A DNA stretch of 64,000 nt, taken from Haloarcula amylolytica JCM 13557 (GTDB lineage Archaea; Halobacteriota; Halobacteria; Halobacteriales; Haloarculaceae). The translations under genes were made by a program, and so were the position numbers. The notes beneath the pieces were generated by a model. The model saw nothing but the letters and a program-made list of their open reading frames with translations. It searched no databases and was not told the origin of the DNA. Below are positions 39,307-49,591 of this stretch, piece after piece (the stretch's first letter is position 1; the number at the start of each line of letters is the position of its first letter). The stretch covers positions 14,030 through 78,029 of the forward strand of contig NZ_AOLW01000050.1 in assembly GCF_000336615.1 (NCBI RefSeq). Direction: 5' to 3'.

Positions 39307-41220
39307 TTACACTTCTTCCGGCAGCGCCGTCGAACTCCCGAGTTCCTCGTCGATCTCGGCCTCGGCCATCTTCTCGACGAGGGCGTCGATGACCGACTCC
39401 CGCCGGCCCTTGACGAACTTGATGGAGCCGACGACGAGGTGGCCGCCGCCGGAGACGCCGCCGCCGTCGACCTCCTCGGTCAGCTCGGTAACCATCCGCG
39501 GGATGTCCAGGCGAACGCCATCCGAGCGCAGGACGGCGAAGTCCGGGCCGTAGCCGATGGTGATGACAGGATCGCCCGTCTCGGCGACCTTCCGGTCGTG
39601 GATTTCGCCGGTCGTCTTGCCCGGAGCGGGGTAGGTGAAGCGGTGGGCGTGGTTCTCCACGTCGATCGTGTAGAGGTGCGCGCCGTTGTCGAGGCGCTCG
39701 TGCTCGACGTGGCTCATCGCGGCGTCAAGCTGGTCCTCGACGTCGCGCTCGGCCCGGTCGGCGAGGAAGTCGACGACTTCCCCGTGGCGGTCTCGGTCGT
39801 CGCAGTCGACGTTCAGCACGTCGGTGATGAGCTGTTCGCCGGAGTTGTAGCGCAGCCAGTGGGTCGCGTAGTCCAGTGCTTCGCCGATGTCGCGCAGGTC
39901 GGCCTCGTCGTAGTCTTTCTCGCCGGCGAGGTCGATGTAGTCGCGCATCGCCTCGGCCTCTGAGCGGTCCGACAGGCCCGCGACCGCGGGGACGTGTCGG
40001 AGGTCCTCGGTGAGGTCGGGGTCGATCATCCGGGCGAGTTCGACACACAGCATCCCCGTGGTGATGCGGTAGTCCTCGTCGTGGAGGTACGGATTGACGT
40101 GCTGTTCGATGAGCGGCTCGACGGCCTCGGGGTCCGGGTGGTGGTGGTCGACGACGACCACCGGGATGTCGTAGTGCCGGAGGTTACGGTAGGCCGGTGT
40201 GTCCTCCTCGGTGGAGCCGTTGTCGAGCATCAGCAGCATCGGGAGCTTCTGGCCGTGGCGGGTGCGGTCCTCCAGGGCGAAGTTGAGGTCCCGGGTCACG
40301 TCTTCCATCTCGTAGTAGGGGGCCTTGCTCGGCAGGCGCTTGAGGAGGTGCTGGGGCGCGCTGGCGTCCTCGTACTGGGAGGCGATGAACGATTCCAGCG
40401 CGACCTGTAGCGGGACGCTCGCACAGAGCCCGTCGCCGTCGGCGTGGTGTCGCATGCGAATCGGGCGGCCCGAAAGCACCGTCTTGCGGAGTTCGGTCGC
40501 GACTTCGCGGAGGTCGTCCCACAGCTTCTCGAAGGCGGGCCACTCGACCAGCGGCTCGACGTCGGCCGGCTCTGCGGCCTCGGCCAGTGCGTCGTCGAGG
40601 TCGCTCTCGATGTCGTCGGCTTCCTCACCGTCGAGGACGGTCAGCGATTCAGCCTCGACCTGCAGGCCGTCGTCGCGTTCCTCGGCGCGTCCGGAGACGC
40701 GGACGATGTCGTCGATTTCGACGTCAGGGTGGGCACGGACACCGGCCTCCTCGAAGGCGGCACACGGGACGATACCGGTTTCGTCCCGGACCTGGAACAC
40801 GGTTGGGCCGCCGGTCTGTTTGATCTGGACGACCTGGCCCTCGATGATGACCGTCTCACCGGTAGCGTCGGTGAGGTCGGCGACGGTGGTCGCGTTGCCG
40901 TGGGCAACGCGCTGTTCCTCGTAGTCGGCGGCCCGTACTTCCTCGAAGCTCAGGTCGCCGTCGGGGCGGATCTCGCCGAGTTCGACGATGAGGTCCTCGC
41001 CCACGTCGTACTGGCCCAGAAGATTAGAGTCGTGGACGAGACCGGAGACAGCGTCGGAGAGATCGACGAACACGCCGTATTCGACGGTGCCGTTGACAGT
41101 TGCGTGGTACAGTGCGCCTTCTTCGAGATCGTCGGACGTACATTGGTCCGCGAGATCGTAGACGATGGTCCCGCCGTCGGGGACCGTAGCACCGTCACCG
41201 GTGCCAGTTGGCGAAGACAT
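39307..41220 (-). CDS. S1-OB-DHH RecJ-like phosphoesterase
   Basis: 637 aa. Order: S1 domain (~30-90, YGVFVDLSDAVSGLVHDSNL), OB-fold (~120-195, VIIEGQVVQIKQTGGPTVFQ), DHH domain (~250 on) with RHHADGDGLCASVPLQ and VVVDHHHPDPEAVEP carrying the metal-binding Asp and DHH residues, and a DHHA1-like C-terminus (SGGGHLVVGSIKFVKGR). Fits the archaeal RecJ-like/GAN-type single-strand nucleases linked to replication and RNA turnover. Confidence 0.88.
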   Translation of the reverse strand: MSSPTGTGDGATVPDGGTIVYDLADQCTSDDLEEGALYHATVNGTVEYGVFVDLSDAVSGLVHDSNLLGQYDVGEDLIVELGEIRPDGDLSFEEVRAADYEEQRVAHGNATTVADLTDATGETVIIEGQVVQIKQTGGPTVFQVRDETGIVPCAAFEEAGVRAHPDVEIDDIVRVSGRAEERDDGLQVEAESLTVLDGEEADDIESDLDDALAEAAEPADVEPLVEWPAFEKLWDDLREVATELRKTVLSGRPIRMRHHADGDGLCASVPLQVALESFIASQYEDASAPQHLLKRLPSKAPYYEMEDVTRDLNFALEDRTRHGQKLPMLLMLDNGSTEEDTPAYRNLRHYDIPVVVVDHHHPDPEAVEPLIEQHVNPYLHDEDYRITTGMLCVELARMIDPDLTEDLRHVPAVAGLSDRSEAEAMRDYIDLAGEKDYDEADLRDIGEALDYATHWLRYNSGEQLITDVLNVDCDDRDRHGEVVDFLADRAERDVEDQLDAAMSHVEHERLDNGAHLYTIDVENHAHRFTYPAPGKTTGEIHDRKVAETGDPVITIGYGPDFAVLRSDGVRLDIPRMVTELTEEVDGGGVSGGGHLVVGSIKFVKGRRESVIDALVEKMAEAEIDEELGSSTALPEEV

Positions 41221-41314
41221 TTGTCAATCCTTCGGTGCTCCCCCGTTTGTACTCTTCGGAATCCGCGGAGGGACGAACACAACGCGTAAAAAGCGTCCGA
41301 CCCGACCCAGTGGT

Positions 41315-41812
41315 ATGGGGTTGTTCCGAACGAGCGGGATACTCGGGATCGCGGAGTCCGCACTCGAGTTCGCGCTCGCAGCCTCCGAAGAGGCCCATCC
41401 CAACGAGTATATGGGCTTTCTCCGGGGCGATGACGCCAGCAAGCTCGGGCTCGACGACGACGGGACCGTTCTGACCGACGTTCTGGTCATTCCGGGAACG
41501 GAGTCGAACCCGGTCAGCGCGACCGTCAAGACGAGCATGGTTCCGAACGACATGCGAGCAGCGGGGTCGATTCACTCCCATCCGAACGGCGTCCTCAAGC
41601 CCAGTGACGCCGACCTCGCCACGTTCGGGCGCGGCGACGTCCACATTATCATCGGCTACCCGTACGGTCGCGACGACTGGAAGGCCTTCGACAGCGACGG
41701 CTCGGTCGTCGACCTCCCGGTACTCGACGTCGAGCCCCCGGAGGAGTCCTTTTTCGATTTCGACCAGTCCGACATCGACGCGGAGCTACGCGAGGAGGAG
41801 TTCGATCAATGA
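41315..41812 (+). CDS. JAMM/MPN metalloprotease (desampylase-like)
   Basis: 165 aa from ATG at 41315. Contains the JAMM zinc motif: Glu in EYMGFLRG near residue 29 and [18 protein letters not shown] (HxHPx7SxxD) near 90. Archaeal relatives such as HvJAMM1 remove ubiquitin-like SAMP modifiers from proteins. Its stop overlaps the ribL start (ATGA), so the two are coupled. Confidence 0.88.
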   Translation: MGLFRTSGILGIAESALEFALAASEEAHPNEYMGFLRGDDASKLGLDDDGTVLTDVLVIPGTESNPVSATVKTSMVPNDMRAAGSIHSHPNGVLKPSDADLATFGRGDVHIIIGYPYGRDDWKAFDSDGSVVDLPVLDVEPPEESFFDFDQSDIDAELREEEFDQ

Positions 41813-42237
41813 CCCGCGTCGTCGCACAGGGGACGTTCGACATTCTACACCCGGGTCACGTCCACTACCTGCAGGACGCCGCCGACATGGGCGATGAACT
41901 GCATGTCATCGTCGCCCGCTCGGTCAACGTCACCCACAAGGAGCCGCCGGTCGTCCCGGACGAGCAACGCCGGGAGATGGTCAGCGCGCTCAAACCGGTC
42001 GACGAAGCACACCTCGGGCATCCCGAGGACATCTTCGTTCCCATCGAACGCATCGAACCGGACATCATCGCGCTGGGCTACGACCAGCACCACGACGACG
42101 AGCAACTCGAAGCGGCGCTGTCCGCCCGGGGCCTCGACTGTGACATCTGCCGGGCCAGCCCGCTGGAAGCAGAGGCGGCTGACCGGCTCCTGTCGACAGG
42201 CCGGATTATCGACCGGATTGTCGACGAGCGTAGCTGA
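41809..42237 (+). CDS. ribL: Archaeal FAD synthase (FMN adenylyltransferase) RibL
   Basis: 142 aa. Nucleotidyltransferase core with [15 protein letters not shown] (HxGH) and the later [12 protein letters not shown]. Size and sequence fit archaeal RibL, which makes FAD from FMN and CTP/ATP. Lumazine synthase ribH is encoded 2.3 kb away. Confidence 0.92.
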   Translation: MTRVVAQGTFDILHPGHVHYLQDAADMGDELHVIVARSVNVTHKEPPVVPDEQRREMVSALKPVDEAHLGHPEDIFVPIERIEPDIIALGYDQHHDDEQLEAALSARGLDCDICRASPLEAEAADRLLSTGRIIDRIVDERS

Positions 42238-42331
42238 CTCGGTTCCGCAGTTCCCCCACTCTTATCAGTCCATTAGCAAAATTATTTTACGCTACTATAT
42301 CCCTAATGTAATCGCCAGTTGGGACGATACA

Positions 42332-43042
42332 ATGGGGATGGTCACAGTCAACGATGTCGATTCGCGGTCGTACCGCGCTGTAGAGATACTGCTGCTCCTG
42401 CCGACGCTCCTGTTTGGATTCCTCGGTCTCGGGCTGATCGTTGTCGGGATAGGGGGCGAGAGTGTGGGTACCGGGCCCCTCGGGATGGCCAGCATCTTCG
42501 GGACGTTCGGCGTCTGGTACCTCGGCGGCATTGTTGTAGCGCTGATATCGTGGCTCGTAACGCCGGTTTTCCTCTACTTTGATACAAAGAAAGTGCAGGA
42601 AGCAGACGTGGACTGGGACCCGAATCCAGTCCTGTATGTGGTCGCCGGCTTCTTCCTCGGCTACCTGATGAAACTTCACCACCTGTACAAACGCCATCAG
42701 TATGTCGTCGACTGGGTCGACCGGGACTGGTGGTGGACGGTTGTCGCTATCGGGGCCGTGGTGCCGCCCGTTTGCCTCGCTCTCGGGGGCGTACTTGTTT
42801 CGAGCGGAAGCGTCGGTATCGGACTTGTTTCGATTGGGGTCGGTATCCTCACCGCGGTACCGTTCTCTGTCGCCATCTACCGCGATGCGACCTACGTTCG
42901 CCTTCAGTCCGGGACGTGGCAGCCTAATCCGGGGAACTACGTCAATCTCGGCGTCTTTTTCCTGGTTCCCGGGCCGATAGTGTACCCTATAATCGGCTGC
43001 TACTACCTGTTTCGTCGCCACCGGGCTATCGGGACACTGTAA
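42332..43042 (+). CDS. Six-helix membrane protein of unknown function
   Basis: 236 aa from ATG at 42332; the longer frame upstream overlaps ribL in the wrong frame. About six membrane helices with a short soluble loop (VQEADVDWDPNPVLYVVAGF) and a paired Trp/Tyr-rich loop (DWVDRDWWWTVVAIG). Probably an integral membrane protein; no family recognised. An AT-rich element near 42278-42290 may be its promoter. Confidence 0.75.
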   Translation: MGMVTVNDVDSRSYRAVEILLLLPTLLFGFLGLGLIVVGIGGESVGTGPLGMASIFGTFGVWYLGGIVVALISWLVTPVFLYFDTKKVQEADVDWDPNPVLYVVAGFFLGYLMKLHHLYKRHQYVVDWVDRDWWWTVVAIGAVVPPVCLALGGVLVSSGSVGIGLVSIGVGILTAVPFSVAIYRDATYVRLQSGTWQPNPGNYVNLGVFFLVPGPIVYPIIGCYYLFRRHRAIGTL

Positions 43043-43371
43043 TCGGTGACGCAGCCGTCCCTGTTCCGGCCCGAGATACGAACGTGGTGCTCACAGTTCT
43101 TGGAGGCATGATGTGAGTGAGTCCCGGTTCCAGTCTAACCCCAGGATTCATCGCGCAACAGTGACAGCCGCCTCCGAGACGATACGCTCACCGGAACTGT
43201 CGATGCCGACCGCAACCGCCAGCGCGCACTCGCCGGACGACGCGTCGTCCGAAGGGCCACGGCCAGAGTACCGGTACCCGAATCAGCGACAGGGTCCCAG
43301 ACTGGCTCGGGCGGGTAGGACTCCCGAACGCTGGTCGGGGCAAAACCGCTCGCAAAACGACAGTTCGCGCG
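43043..43371. other. Intergenic region, nothing recognised
   Basis: 329 bases between the convergent membrane protein and aminotransferase genes. Frames crossing it look like non-coding GC-rich sequence. No RNA or repeat is seen. Confidence 0.5.
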
Positions 43372-44532
43372 TCAGATCAGGTCGGCCTCGGCGAGGCGGT
43401 CGACGGCTTCCTGCAGGCGCTCCTTGCTGTTTGCGTAGGAGATGCGAGCGTAGCCGGGCGTCCCGAACGCGGTTCCGGGGACGGTGGCGACCTGGGCCTC
43501 CGAGATGGCCTGGTCGCACCACTCGGTGTCGTCGCCGTCCGGTGCAATCTCCGGCATCATGTAGAACGCGCCCTGTGGCTCGGGGACGTGGACGCCGTGG
43601 TCCTCGAACAGTTCCATGAGGAACTCGCGGCGCTCGGCGAAGGCCTGGCGCATCTCCTCGACGGCGTCGTCCGTGTTCGTGATGGCCTCGACGCCGGCGT
43701 GCTGGACGAAGTTCACGGCACAGGAGACCGAGTGCGAGTGGACCTTGCCGGCCTGGGAGATCAGCTCCTCCGGCCCGGCGAAGTAGCCCAGCCGCCAGCC
43801 GGTCATCGAGTAGGCCTTCGAGAAGCCGTTCAGCGTGATGGTTCGGTCCTCCATCCCATCCAGCGTGCCCAGCGAGATGGCTTCGACGCCGTCGTAGGTA
43901 ATCTCCTTGTAAATCTCGTCGGAGATCACCGTGATGTCGTGCTCGACGGCGAGGTCGCGGACGCCCTCCATCGCGTCGCGGGAGTACACCGCGCCGTGGG
44001 GGTTGCCCGGCGAGTTGACGACGAGCAGTTCCGTCTCGTCGGAGACGGCGTCGGCGAGGTCGTCCAGTGCGCCTTCGAGCTGGAAGTCGTGGGCAGCAGT
44101 GTCGATGCGGGTCAGCGTCCCGCCGGCGAGTTTCGCCATCGCCTCGTAGGACACCCAGGCCGGGTCAAGCAGGGCGACTTCGTCGCCATCGTCGATGACG
44201 GTCTGGAATATCTCGTACAGTGCCTGCTTGCCGCCGGGCGTGACGATGAGGTTGTCCGGGTCGTACTGAGTGAGGCCGTCATCGTGGAGCTTGTCAGCGA
44301 TGGCCTCCTTCAGTTCGGGGATGCCGTTCGAGGACGTGTAGCCGGTGTGGCCGGCGTCGAGTGCGTCCTTGGCGGCGTCTTTGATGTTCTCCGGCGTGTC
44401 GAAGTCGGGTTCGCCGACGCTCAGGTCGACGACGTCTTTCCCCTCGGCCTCAAGCTCTGCGGCCTTGTTGCTGATCGCGAGGGTCGCGCTCGGTTCTACA
44501 CGTTCGACGCGGGAAGCGAAGTCCATAGTCAT
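43372..44532 (-). CDS. PLP-dependent aminotransferase (AspC-like class I)
   Basis: 386 aa. PLP-binding Lys in NGFSKAYSMTGWRLGYFAG, substrate loop VGEPDFDTPENIKDAAKDAL and the C-terminal Arg motif YARISYANSKE fit class I/II aspartate or aromatic aminotransferases. The start ATG overlaps the ribH stop (ATGA); a second ATG lies two codons later. Cytoplasmic amino-acid metabolism. Confidence 0.92.
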   Translation of the reverse strand: MTMDFASRVERVEPSATLAISNKAAELEAEGKDVVDLSVGEPDFDTPENIKDAAKDALDAGHTGYTSSNGIPELKEAIADKLHDDGLTQYDPDNLIVTPGGKQALYEIFQTVIDDGDEVALLDPAWVSYEAMAKLAGGTLTRIDTAAHDFQLEGALDDLADAVSDETELLVVNSPGNPHGAVYSRDAMEGVRDLAVEHDITVISDEIYKEITYDGVEAISLGTLDGMEDRTITLNGFSKAYSMTGWRLGYFAGPEELISQAGKVHSHSVSCAVNFVQHAGVEAITNTDDAVEEMRQAFAERREFLMELFEDHGVHVPEPQGAFYMMPEIAPDGDDTEWCDQAISEAQVATVPGTAFGTPGYARISYANSKERLQEAVDRLAEADLI

Positions 44533-44942
44533 TGTTCGAGTTCCGTGGCGAGGTCGATCGCGCTCTGGACGGCCGAGGCCCCCTTGTCGGTTCGGGCCTC
44601 GGCTTCGTCCTGGCTCATGCCCGGGCCGATAATGCCCAGCGTGACGGGGGTGTCGCGGTCGAGGGACACGTCGGTCAGCCCCTGTGCGGCGGCGTTGCCG
44701 ATGACCTGGTCGTGGTCGGTGTCGCCGCTGATGATCGCGCCGAGGACGGCCACGGCGTCGACGTCCGACCGGCGCGCGAGCCGGTCGGCTGCCAGCGGCG
44801 TGTCGTAGGACCCGGGGACGTCAATCGCTGCGACGATCTCGGCGTCATTGTCGGCAGCGGCCTCGTAAGCCCCGTGCTCCATCTCCTCGATAACTGCCCC
44901 GTGTTTGTCGTACTGGGCGACAACCAGCCCGAGCTGCACCAT
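44529..44942 (-). CDS. ribH: 6,7-dimethyl-8-ribityllumazine synthase
   Basis: 137 aa from ATG at 44942. Lumazine synthase segments PGSYDTPLAADRLARR, AVLGAIISGDTDHDQVIGN (substrate loop and catalytic His) and TLGIIGPGMSQDEAEAR are clear. Penultimate step of riboflavin synthesis. Coupled to the aminotransferase by a 4-base overlap. Confidence 0.95.
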   Translation of the reverse strand: MVQLGLVVAQYDKHGAVIEEMEHGAYEAAADNDAEIVAAIDVPGSYDTPLAADRLARRSDVDAVAVLGAIISGDTDHDQVIGNAAAQGLTDVSLDRDTPVTLGIIGPGMSQDEAEARTDKGASAVQSAIDLATELEQ

Positions 44943-45069
44943 ACCTGATTCCCGGGGAGGGGCGACTAAAGAACTACCGTTCCGTGCCTGCAAAGCCCTA
45001 GACCGCTGTGCCGGCCGCTGCGACGGAGCAGTAGCTTAAAAACATGTTATAGAAACCAGAAGGATTCTA

Positions 45070-47067
45070 ATGCCTCATGTGCTTGAGCCAGATATGGCTG
45101 AGTCGTCCCCGCTGTCTGCCCTCCACGATTTCCGGGACCGGACCCGGTCCTGGTTCGCGGACGACCCCCGCGCCACTGTGAAGCTCGTCGTCGCTGTGAC
45201 GCTTCTCGGACTCGTCCTCAGAGTCGCGGCGCTCGGGAGCCGCGTCGCTCACTTCGACGAGGGCCGCGTGGCCTACTGGGCGCTCCATCTCCGCGACTCC
45301 GGCTCCTTTGCGTACCGCTACATCATCCACGGCCCGTTCATCCAGCACGTCGATAGCTGGGTGTTCACCGTCGCCGCGCCGACTGACTTCACGATGCGGT
45401 TACCGGTGGCGATTGTCGGCGGCCTCCTCCCGCTGACAGCGCTGCTCTTTCGCGAACACCTCCGGTCCGACGAGACTGTGTTCATGGCCGTGTTTCTCGC
45501 ACTCAATCCGGTCCTGCTGTACTTCTCGCGGTTCATGCGCAGCGACGTGCTGGTCGCGGCATTCATGTTCACCGCCTTCGGCCTGCTCGTCCGGTTCGTC
45601 GATACCCGCAAGGCGCGCTATCTCTACGGCGTCGGGGCGTTCATGGCACTGGGGTTCGCCTCGAAGGAGAACGCCATCGTCTACGTGCTGACGTGGCTCG
45701 GCGCGACCGGTCTCCTGCTGGCGAAGGTGCTCGTCCTCCCGAACGGCTACCGCGACGCGTTCGGCTTCCTCCGTGGCGTCCCGACCGTCGGCGCAATCTG
45801 GGGGCGGATGGCGGGTCGCGTCCGGGCGGACGTAGGACTCGTCGTCGGCACGGTTCGCTCGTTCCGCGACCGCCACGACAGCGCCGCGTCCGTCCTCGCG
45901 GCGTACGCGAGCCACATCGTCCTCGCCGCGCTGGTGTTCGGCCTCGTCTCGCTGTTCTTCTACGCCCCTCGCGGGGCCGGCGTCGCCGGCATCGAACACC
46001 CGCCAGCCCCTGCCGCAAGCGGCGACGTGAACTTCTGGTCAGGCGTGACGAACCCGTCGCTGTTCCCGGAACTCGTCGGGACCACCTGGGAGCGCGTCGT
46101 CGACCAGTACAGCGAGTGGTTCTCGCCGGCCTCGGAGAAAGCCACGACCACTGAGACGGGCCTCGTCGAGTCTATCGAGACGTTCTACGAGAGCGTCGAC
46201 GGCCACTACGAGGTACTGTTGAAAGCGCTGGGCTACACCGCGGCACCGCTGCTTCTGTTCTCGGCGTTCGGGTACGCGCTCGACCGGCTCGGAACCGTCG
46301 AGCCGCGCCATCTCGTCCCGTTCGCGGCCTACGGCGGCTACGTCTCGATTCTGGGGTACCCCATCGGGACCGACATCGGCGCGCCGTGGCTCGCCGTCCA
46401 CGTCGTCGTCCCGCTGTCGATTCCGGCCGCCGTCGGGCTCGCCGCCGTGATCCGGTGGGGGAACGAGTCGCTGTCGACTGACGACGTGACGGGCGCTGCC
46501 ATCGCCGCCGCTATCGTCCTGCTCGTTACGGCCCTCGTCGTCAACACCGCTGCCACGCGGGTGTACACCAACGAACACCTGGAGGGGAATCCGCTGGTCC
46601 AGTACGCCCAGCCACAGGAGTCGCTCCGCGACGACCTGGCGGAGATGGACCGAATCGCGACGGCCAGCGGAAACGGCACTGATGTCGTGATGTATCACGG
46701 GGAGCGCGGCGACGCCTACGACGGCGACGACGCGTACGTCAAGGAAGACCGCGGTGAGTGGAACGACTCGTGGTGGAACACCAGACCGACCTGTCTGCAG
46801 TGGTACAACTCGCTGCCGCTGCCGTGGTACTACGCGGCCGACGACGTGAACGTCTCGTGTGAGAACCGACCCGACACGCTCGCCGAACAGGCGCAAGAAG
46901 ACCAGCCGCCGATAGTCATTACCCAGCAGATCGACAGCACGGTCCCCACCGAACGGCTCGAAGCCGCCGGGTACGTGCCCAAGACCCACCGAATGCGAAC
47001 GAAGTACGGCTCGAACGACATGACGGTGTGGGTCCACGAGTCCTACGGGCGAGAACCGAACGGTTAA
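45070..47067 (+). CDS. Flippase activity-associated protein Agl23 (GT-C fold)
   Basis: 665 aa, about 10-12 membrane helices plus a C-terminal soluble domain. The first loop VAHFDEGRVAYWALHLRDSG carries the acidic motif of PMT/GT-C enzymes. Layout and length fit the haloarchaeal Agl23 family (TIGR03663) linked to N-glycan lipid handling. Acts at the cytoplasmic membrane facing outward. An in-frame ATG at residue 9 is an alternative start. Confidence 0.88.
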   Translation: MPHVLEPDMAESSPLSALHDFRDRTRSWFADDPRATVKLVVAVTLLGLVLRVAALGSRVAHFDEGRVAYWALHLRDSGSFAYRYIIHGPFIQHVDSWVFTVAAPTDFTMRLPVAIVGGLLPLTALLFREHLRSDETVFMAVFLALNPVLLYFSRFMRSDVLVAAFMFTAFGLLVRFVDTRKARYLYGVGAFMALGFASKENAIVYVLTWLGATGLLLAKVLVLPNGYRDAFGFLRGVPTVGAIWGRMAGRVRADVGLVVGTVRSFRDRHDSAASVLAAYASHIVLAALVFGLVSLFFYAPRGAGVAGIEHPPAPAASGDVNFWSGVTNPSLFPELVGTTWERVVDQYSEWFSPASEKATTTETGLVESIETFYESVDGHYEVLLKALGYTAAPLLLFSAFGYALDRLGTVEPRHLVPFAAYGGYVSILGYPIGTDIGAPWLAVHVVVPLSIPAAVGLAAVIRWGNESLSTDDVTGAAIAAAIVLLVTALVVNTAATRVYTNEHLEGNPLVQYAQPQESLRDDLAEMDRIATASGNGTDVVMYHGERGDAYDGDDAYVKEDRGEWNDSWWNTRPTCLQWYNSLPLPWYYAADDVNVSCENRPDTLAEQAQEDQPPIVITQQIDSTVPTERLEAAGYVPKTHRMRTKYGSNDMTVWVHESYGREPNG

Positions 47068-47092
47068 CCCTGCTGCTGTGAAAGCGCGCGGT

Positions 47093-48238
47093 ATGACGCT
47101 CACGTCACCAGGGCCGACCGTCGGCGTGGTCGGCGGTGGCCAACTCGGCCGGATGCTCGGCGAGGCGGCCGCGCCGCTCGGCCTCGAACTGCTCGTGACC
47201 GACCCGACGCCGGACTGCCCGGCAACACCGGTCGTCCGCGACCAGATCGTCGGCGACTTCGACGACGAGGCGACCTTGCGGGAACTCGCCGAGCGCGCCG
47301 ACTACCTCACGTTCGAGATCGAACTGGCCGACCCGGACGTTCTCGAACGGGTCGCCGAGGAGACCGGGACGCCGGTCCACCCCGCGCCCGAGACGCTCCG
47401 GACGATTCAAGACAAACTCGTCCAGAAGCGCCGGCTGTCGAACGCTGGCGTTCCGGTCCCCGAGTTTCGCGCCGTCGACACCGCCGCCGACCTCCGCGAG
47501 GCCTGCGAGGAACTGGGCTACCCCGCGATGCTCAAGGCCCGGACCGGCGGCTACGACGGCCGCGGGAACATCCGCGTCGAAGGCCCGGAAGACGTCGAGG
47601 ACGCTGTCGACGACATCGCCGGCCCCGCGATGGTCGAGGAGATGGTCGACTTCGAGCGCGAACTCGCGGTCATGGGCTGTCGCGGTGCGGACGAACGGGA
47701 CACGTTTCCGGTCACCGAGACGATTCACCGCGAGGAAATCCTCCGGGAGTCCGTCGCGCCGGCCAGAGCGTCGAAAGCCGTCCGCGAGCGCGCCCGAGAC
47801 GTCGCTCACGACGTGCTCGACGTGATGGACGGTCGCGGCGTGTTCGGCATCGAGCTGTTCGAGACGACCGACGGCGCGATTCTGCTCAACGAGATCGCGC
47901 CGCGACCGCACAACTCCGGCCACTGGACCATCGAGGGCTGTCACACCTCGCAGTTCGAGCAACACCTGCGGGCCGTCACCGGCCAACCGCTGGGATCGAC
48001 CGACCAGCGGTTCCCCACTGTGTCGACGAACATCCTCGGGGACGTTTCGGAGCGCCAGTCGGCAGCATTGCGGGGCGAAGACGGGATACTGGAGACGCCA
48101 CGGGCGCACCTGCACTGGTACGGCAAGCGCGAGGTGTACAACCTCCGGAAGATGGGGCACGTAACGCTGACGGCTGACGACCGCGACGGCCTGCTCGCCG
48201 ACGCGCGCGACCTCCGCGACGGACTGACTTTCGAGTGA
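47093..48238 (+). CDS. purK: N5-carboxyaminoimidazole ribonucleotide synthase PurK
   Basis: 381 aa from ATG at 47093 (a GTG 15 bases earlier is less likely). Begins with GVVGGGQLGRMLGEAAAPLG, then has ATP-grasp signatures AMLKARTGGYDGRGNIRV and LLNEIAPRPHNSGHWTIEG. Works with PurE (33468) in purine synthesis. Confidence 0.95.
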   Translation: MTLTSPGPTVGVVGGGQLGRMLGEAAAPLGLELLVTDPTPDCPATPVVRDQIVGDFDDEATLRELAERADYLTFEIELADPDVLERVAEETGTPVHPAPETLRTIQDKLVQKRRLSNAGVPVPEFRAVDTAADLREACEELGYPAMLKARTGGYDGRGNIRVEGPEDVEDAVDDIAGPAMVEEMVDFERELAVMGCRGADERDTFPVTETIHREEILRESVAPARASKAVRERARDVAHDVLDVMDGRGVFGIELFETTDGAILLNEIAPRPHNSGHWTIEGCHTSQFEQHLRAVTGQPLGSTDQRFPTVSTNILGDVSERQSAALRGEDGILETPRAHLHWYGKREVYNLRKMGHVTLTADDRDGLLADARDLRDGLTFE

Positions 48239-48314
48239 CCGCGACGGACTGACACCGGGGTTCTCCGCAGTCCAGAACCGAGCGGTCTTTGACTATGCGG
48301 TCCTGAGTCACGGT

Positions 48315-48758
48315 ATGGAGCGACGGGATCTTCTCCGTGCGGCCGGCCCGGCGGCGGTCGCAGGGCTCGCCGGCTGCCTCGGCGGTGGGAGCGCTGACAC
48401 CGACTACGACGTGGGGATGTCCGCGAAGGCGTTTCGCCCGGTTCGCATCGCCGTCGAACCGGGGACGACCGTGCGGTGGCTCAACACGAGCAAACAGGGC
48501 CACTCGGTCACGGCCTACGAGGACGACATCCCCGACGACGCCGACTACTTCGCCTCCGGCGGCTTCGACACCGAACAGGCGGCCCGCGACAACTGGGGGA
48601 GTTCCTCCGGCGGGACGATGTACGAGGGCCAGGAGTTTACCCACACCTTCGAGGTACTCGGCGAGTACCCCTACTTCTGTATCCCGCACGAGCGAGCCGG
48701 GATGGTCGGGACCGTCGTCGTGACCGAAAACCCCGAAACGGTGACGAGCGGCGAGTAG
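48315..48758 (+). CDS. Halocyanin-like blue copper lipoprotein
   Basis: 147 aa. Tat signal with RRDLL at the N-terminus and lipobox LAGC near residue 22, so a lipid-anchored outer-face protein. Cupredoxin domain with copper ligands His in KQGHSVTAYE and Cys, His, Met in YFCIPHERAGMVGTVVV. Transfers single electrons in respiration. Monocistronic. Confidence 0.92.
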   Translation: MERRDLLRAAGPAAVAGLAGCLGGGSADTDYDVGMSAKAFRPVRIAVEPGTTVRWLNTSKQGHSVTAYEDDIPDDADYFASGGFDTEQAARDNWGSSSGGTMYEGQEFTHTFEVLGEYPYFCIPHERAGMVGTVVVTENPETVTSGE

Positions 48759-48949
48759 CGGCGCTGTCGATTTTGTCGAGTCTTTTTCCTGTCTGCGCTG
48801 AGTGGGTCCTCTACGCGCTGTTTTGGGGTATCGGTCGCTAACTCCGACCGTCGGCAACAGCGTCACAGAAGAGGGGCAGGTCCGCTGCGTCGCTGTCGGG
48901 CTCGGTCTCTCACTCCGGCAGAAAAATCGAACGTCGGTGCTGGAACGCG

Positions 48950-49591
48950 TTAGGCTTCGACGTCGACGTCTTCCTCGTCCACGTCGACGGCTGTCTCCTC
49001 TTCGGCGGCGACTTCTTCTGGCCGCGCTTCGAGCGTGGTCTTCTTGATCTCGACGCGTCGGAGCGGGTAGATGTCCTTGGCTTCGCCGTAGATAGCCGAG
49101 GAGAGACGCCCTTCGACGACGCTGTCGATCAGCTGTTCGAAGGTGCGGTCTTCGGCCGTCTCCCGGACGAGGTCGATCATCGTCCGGCGGATGGCCTTCT
49201 CCTGGGAGGCGTCGGCCTTCTTCGTCGTCACGGCGACCGGCTGAATCTGGACGCGGTAGTCGTCCGTGGTCAGCACGGTGATGTAGGCCTCGACCTTCGA
49301 GGAGCCGCGGCGGACGAGCGAGCGGAGGTAGTCCCGCGTAAGTTCGTGGCGGATGAACTCCGTGTACGCCGAGTCCGAGGCGACCTCGTTGATCTTGAAG
49401 GTCAGCTTCGTGTTGTTCTCGCTGGCGTCGTTGGTCAGTTCGCCGAGCGTTGTTTCGATGGTGCGTCCGAGCACCTTGTCCGGTTCGTCTGCCGGTGTCT
49501 TACCGAGAACCTCCCGGTCGAACTGCTCGGGAGCCTGCACGGTGTACCACCGTTTCTGTTCTGTGCGCTTGGAAACGCTTCGTTCACTCAT
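48950..49591 (-). CDS. rps1e: 30S ribosomal protein S1e (S3Ae family)
   Basis: 213 aa from ATG at 49591. Typical segments KRWYTVQAPEQFDREVLGKT, FIRHELTRDYLRSLVRRGSS and YPLRRVEIKKTTLEARP. Follows pcc1 with an 8-base overlap, in the conserved haloarchaeal cluster rps15-recJ-like-pcc1-rps1e. Acidic C-terminal tail. Confidence 0.96.
   Translation of the reverse strand: MSERSVSKRTEQKRWYTVQAPEQFDREVLGKTPADEPDKVLGRTIETTLGELTNDASENNTKLTFKINEVASDSAYTEFIRHELTRDYLRSLVRRGSSKVEAYITVLTTDDYRVQIQPVAVTTKKADASQEKAIRRTMIDLVRETAEDRTFEQLIDSVVEGRLSSAIYGEAKDIYPLRRVEIKKTTLEARPEEVAAEEETAVDVDEEDVDVEA

Noticed and set aside
43113-43619. 168-aa plus-strand ORF in the gap before the aminotransferase gene
   Set aside because: Arg/Pro-rich and partly antisense to the aminotransferase gene; no RBS.
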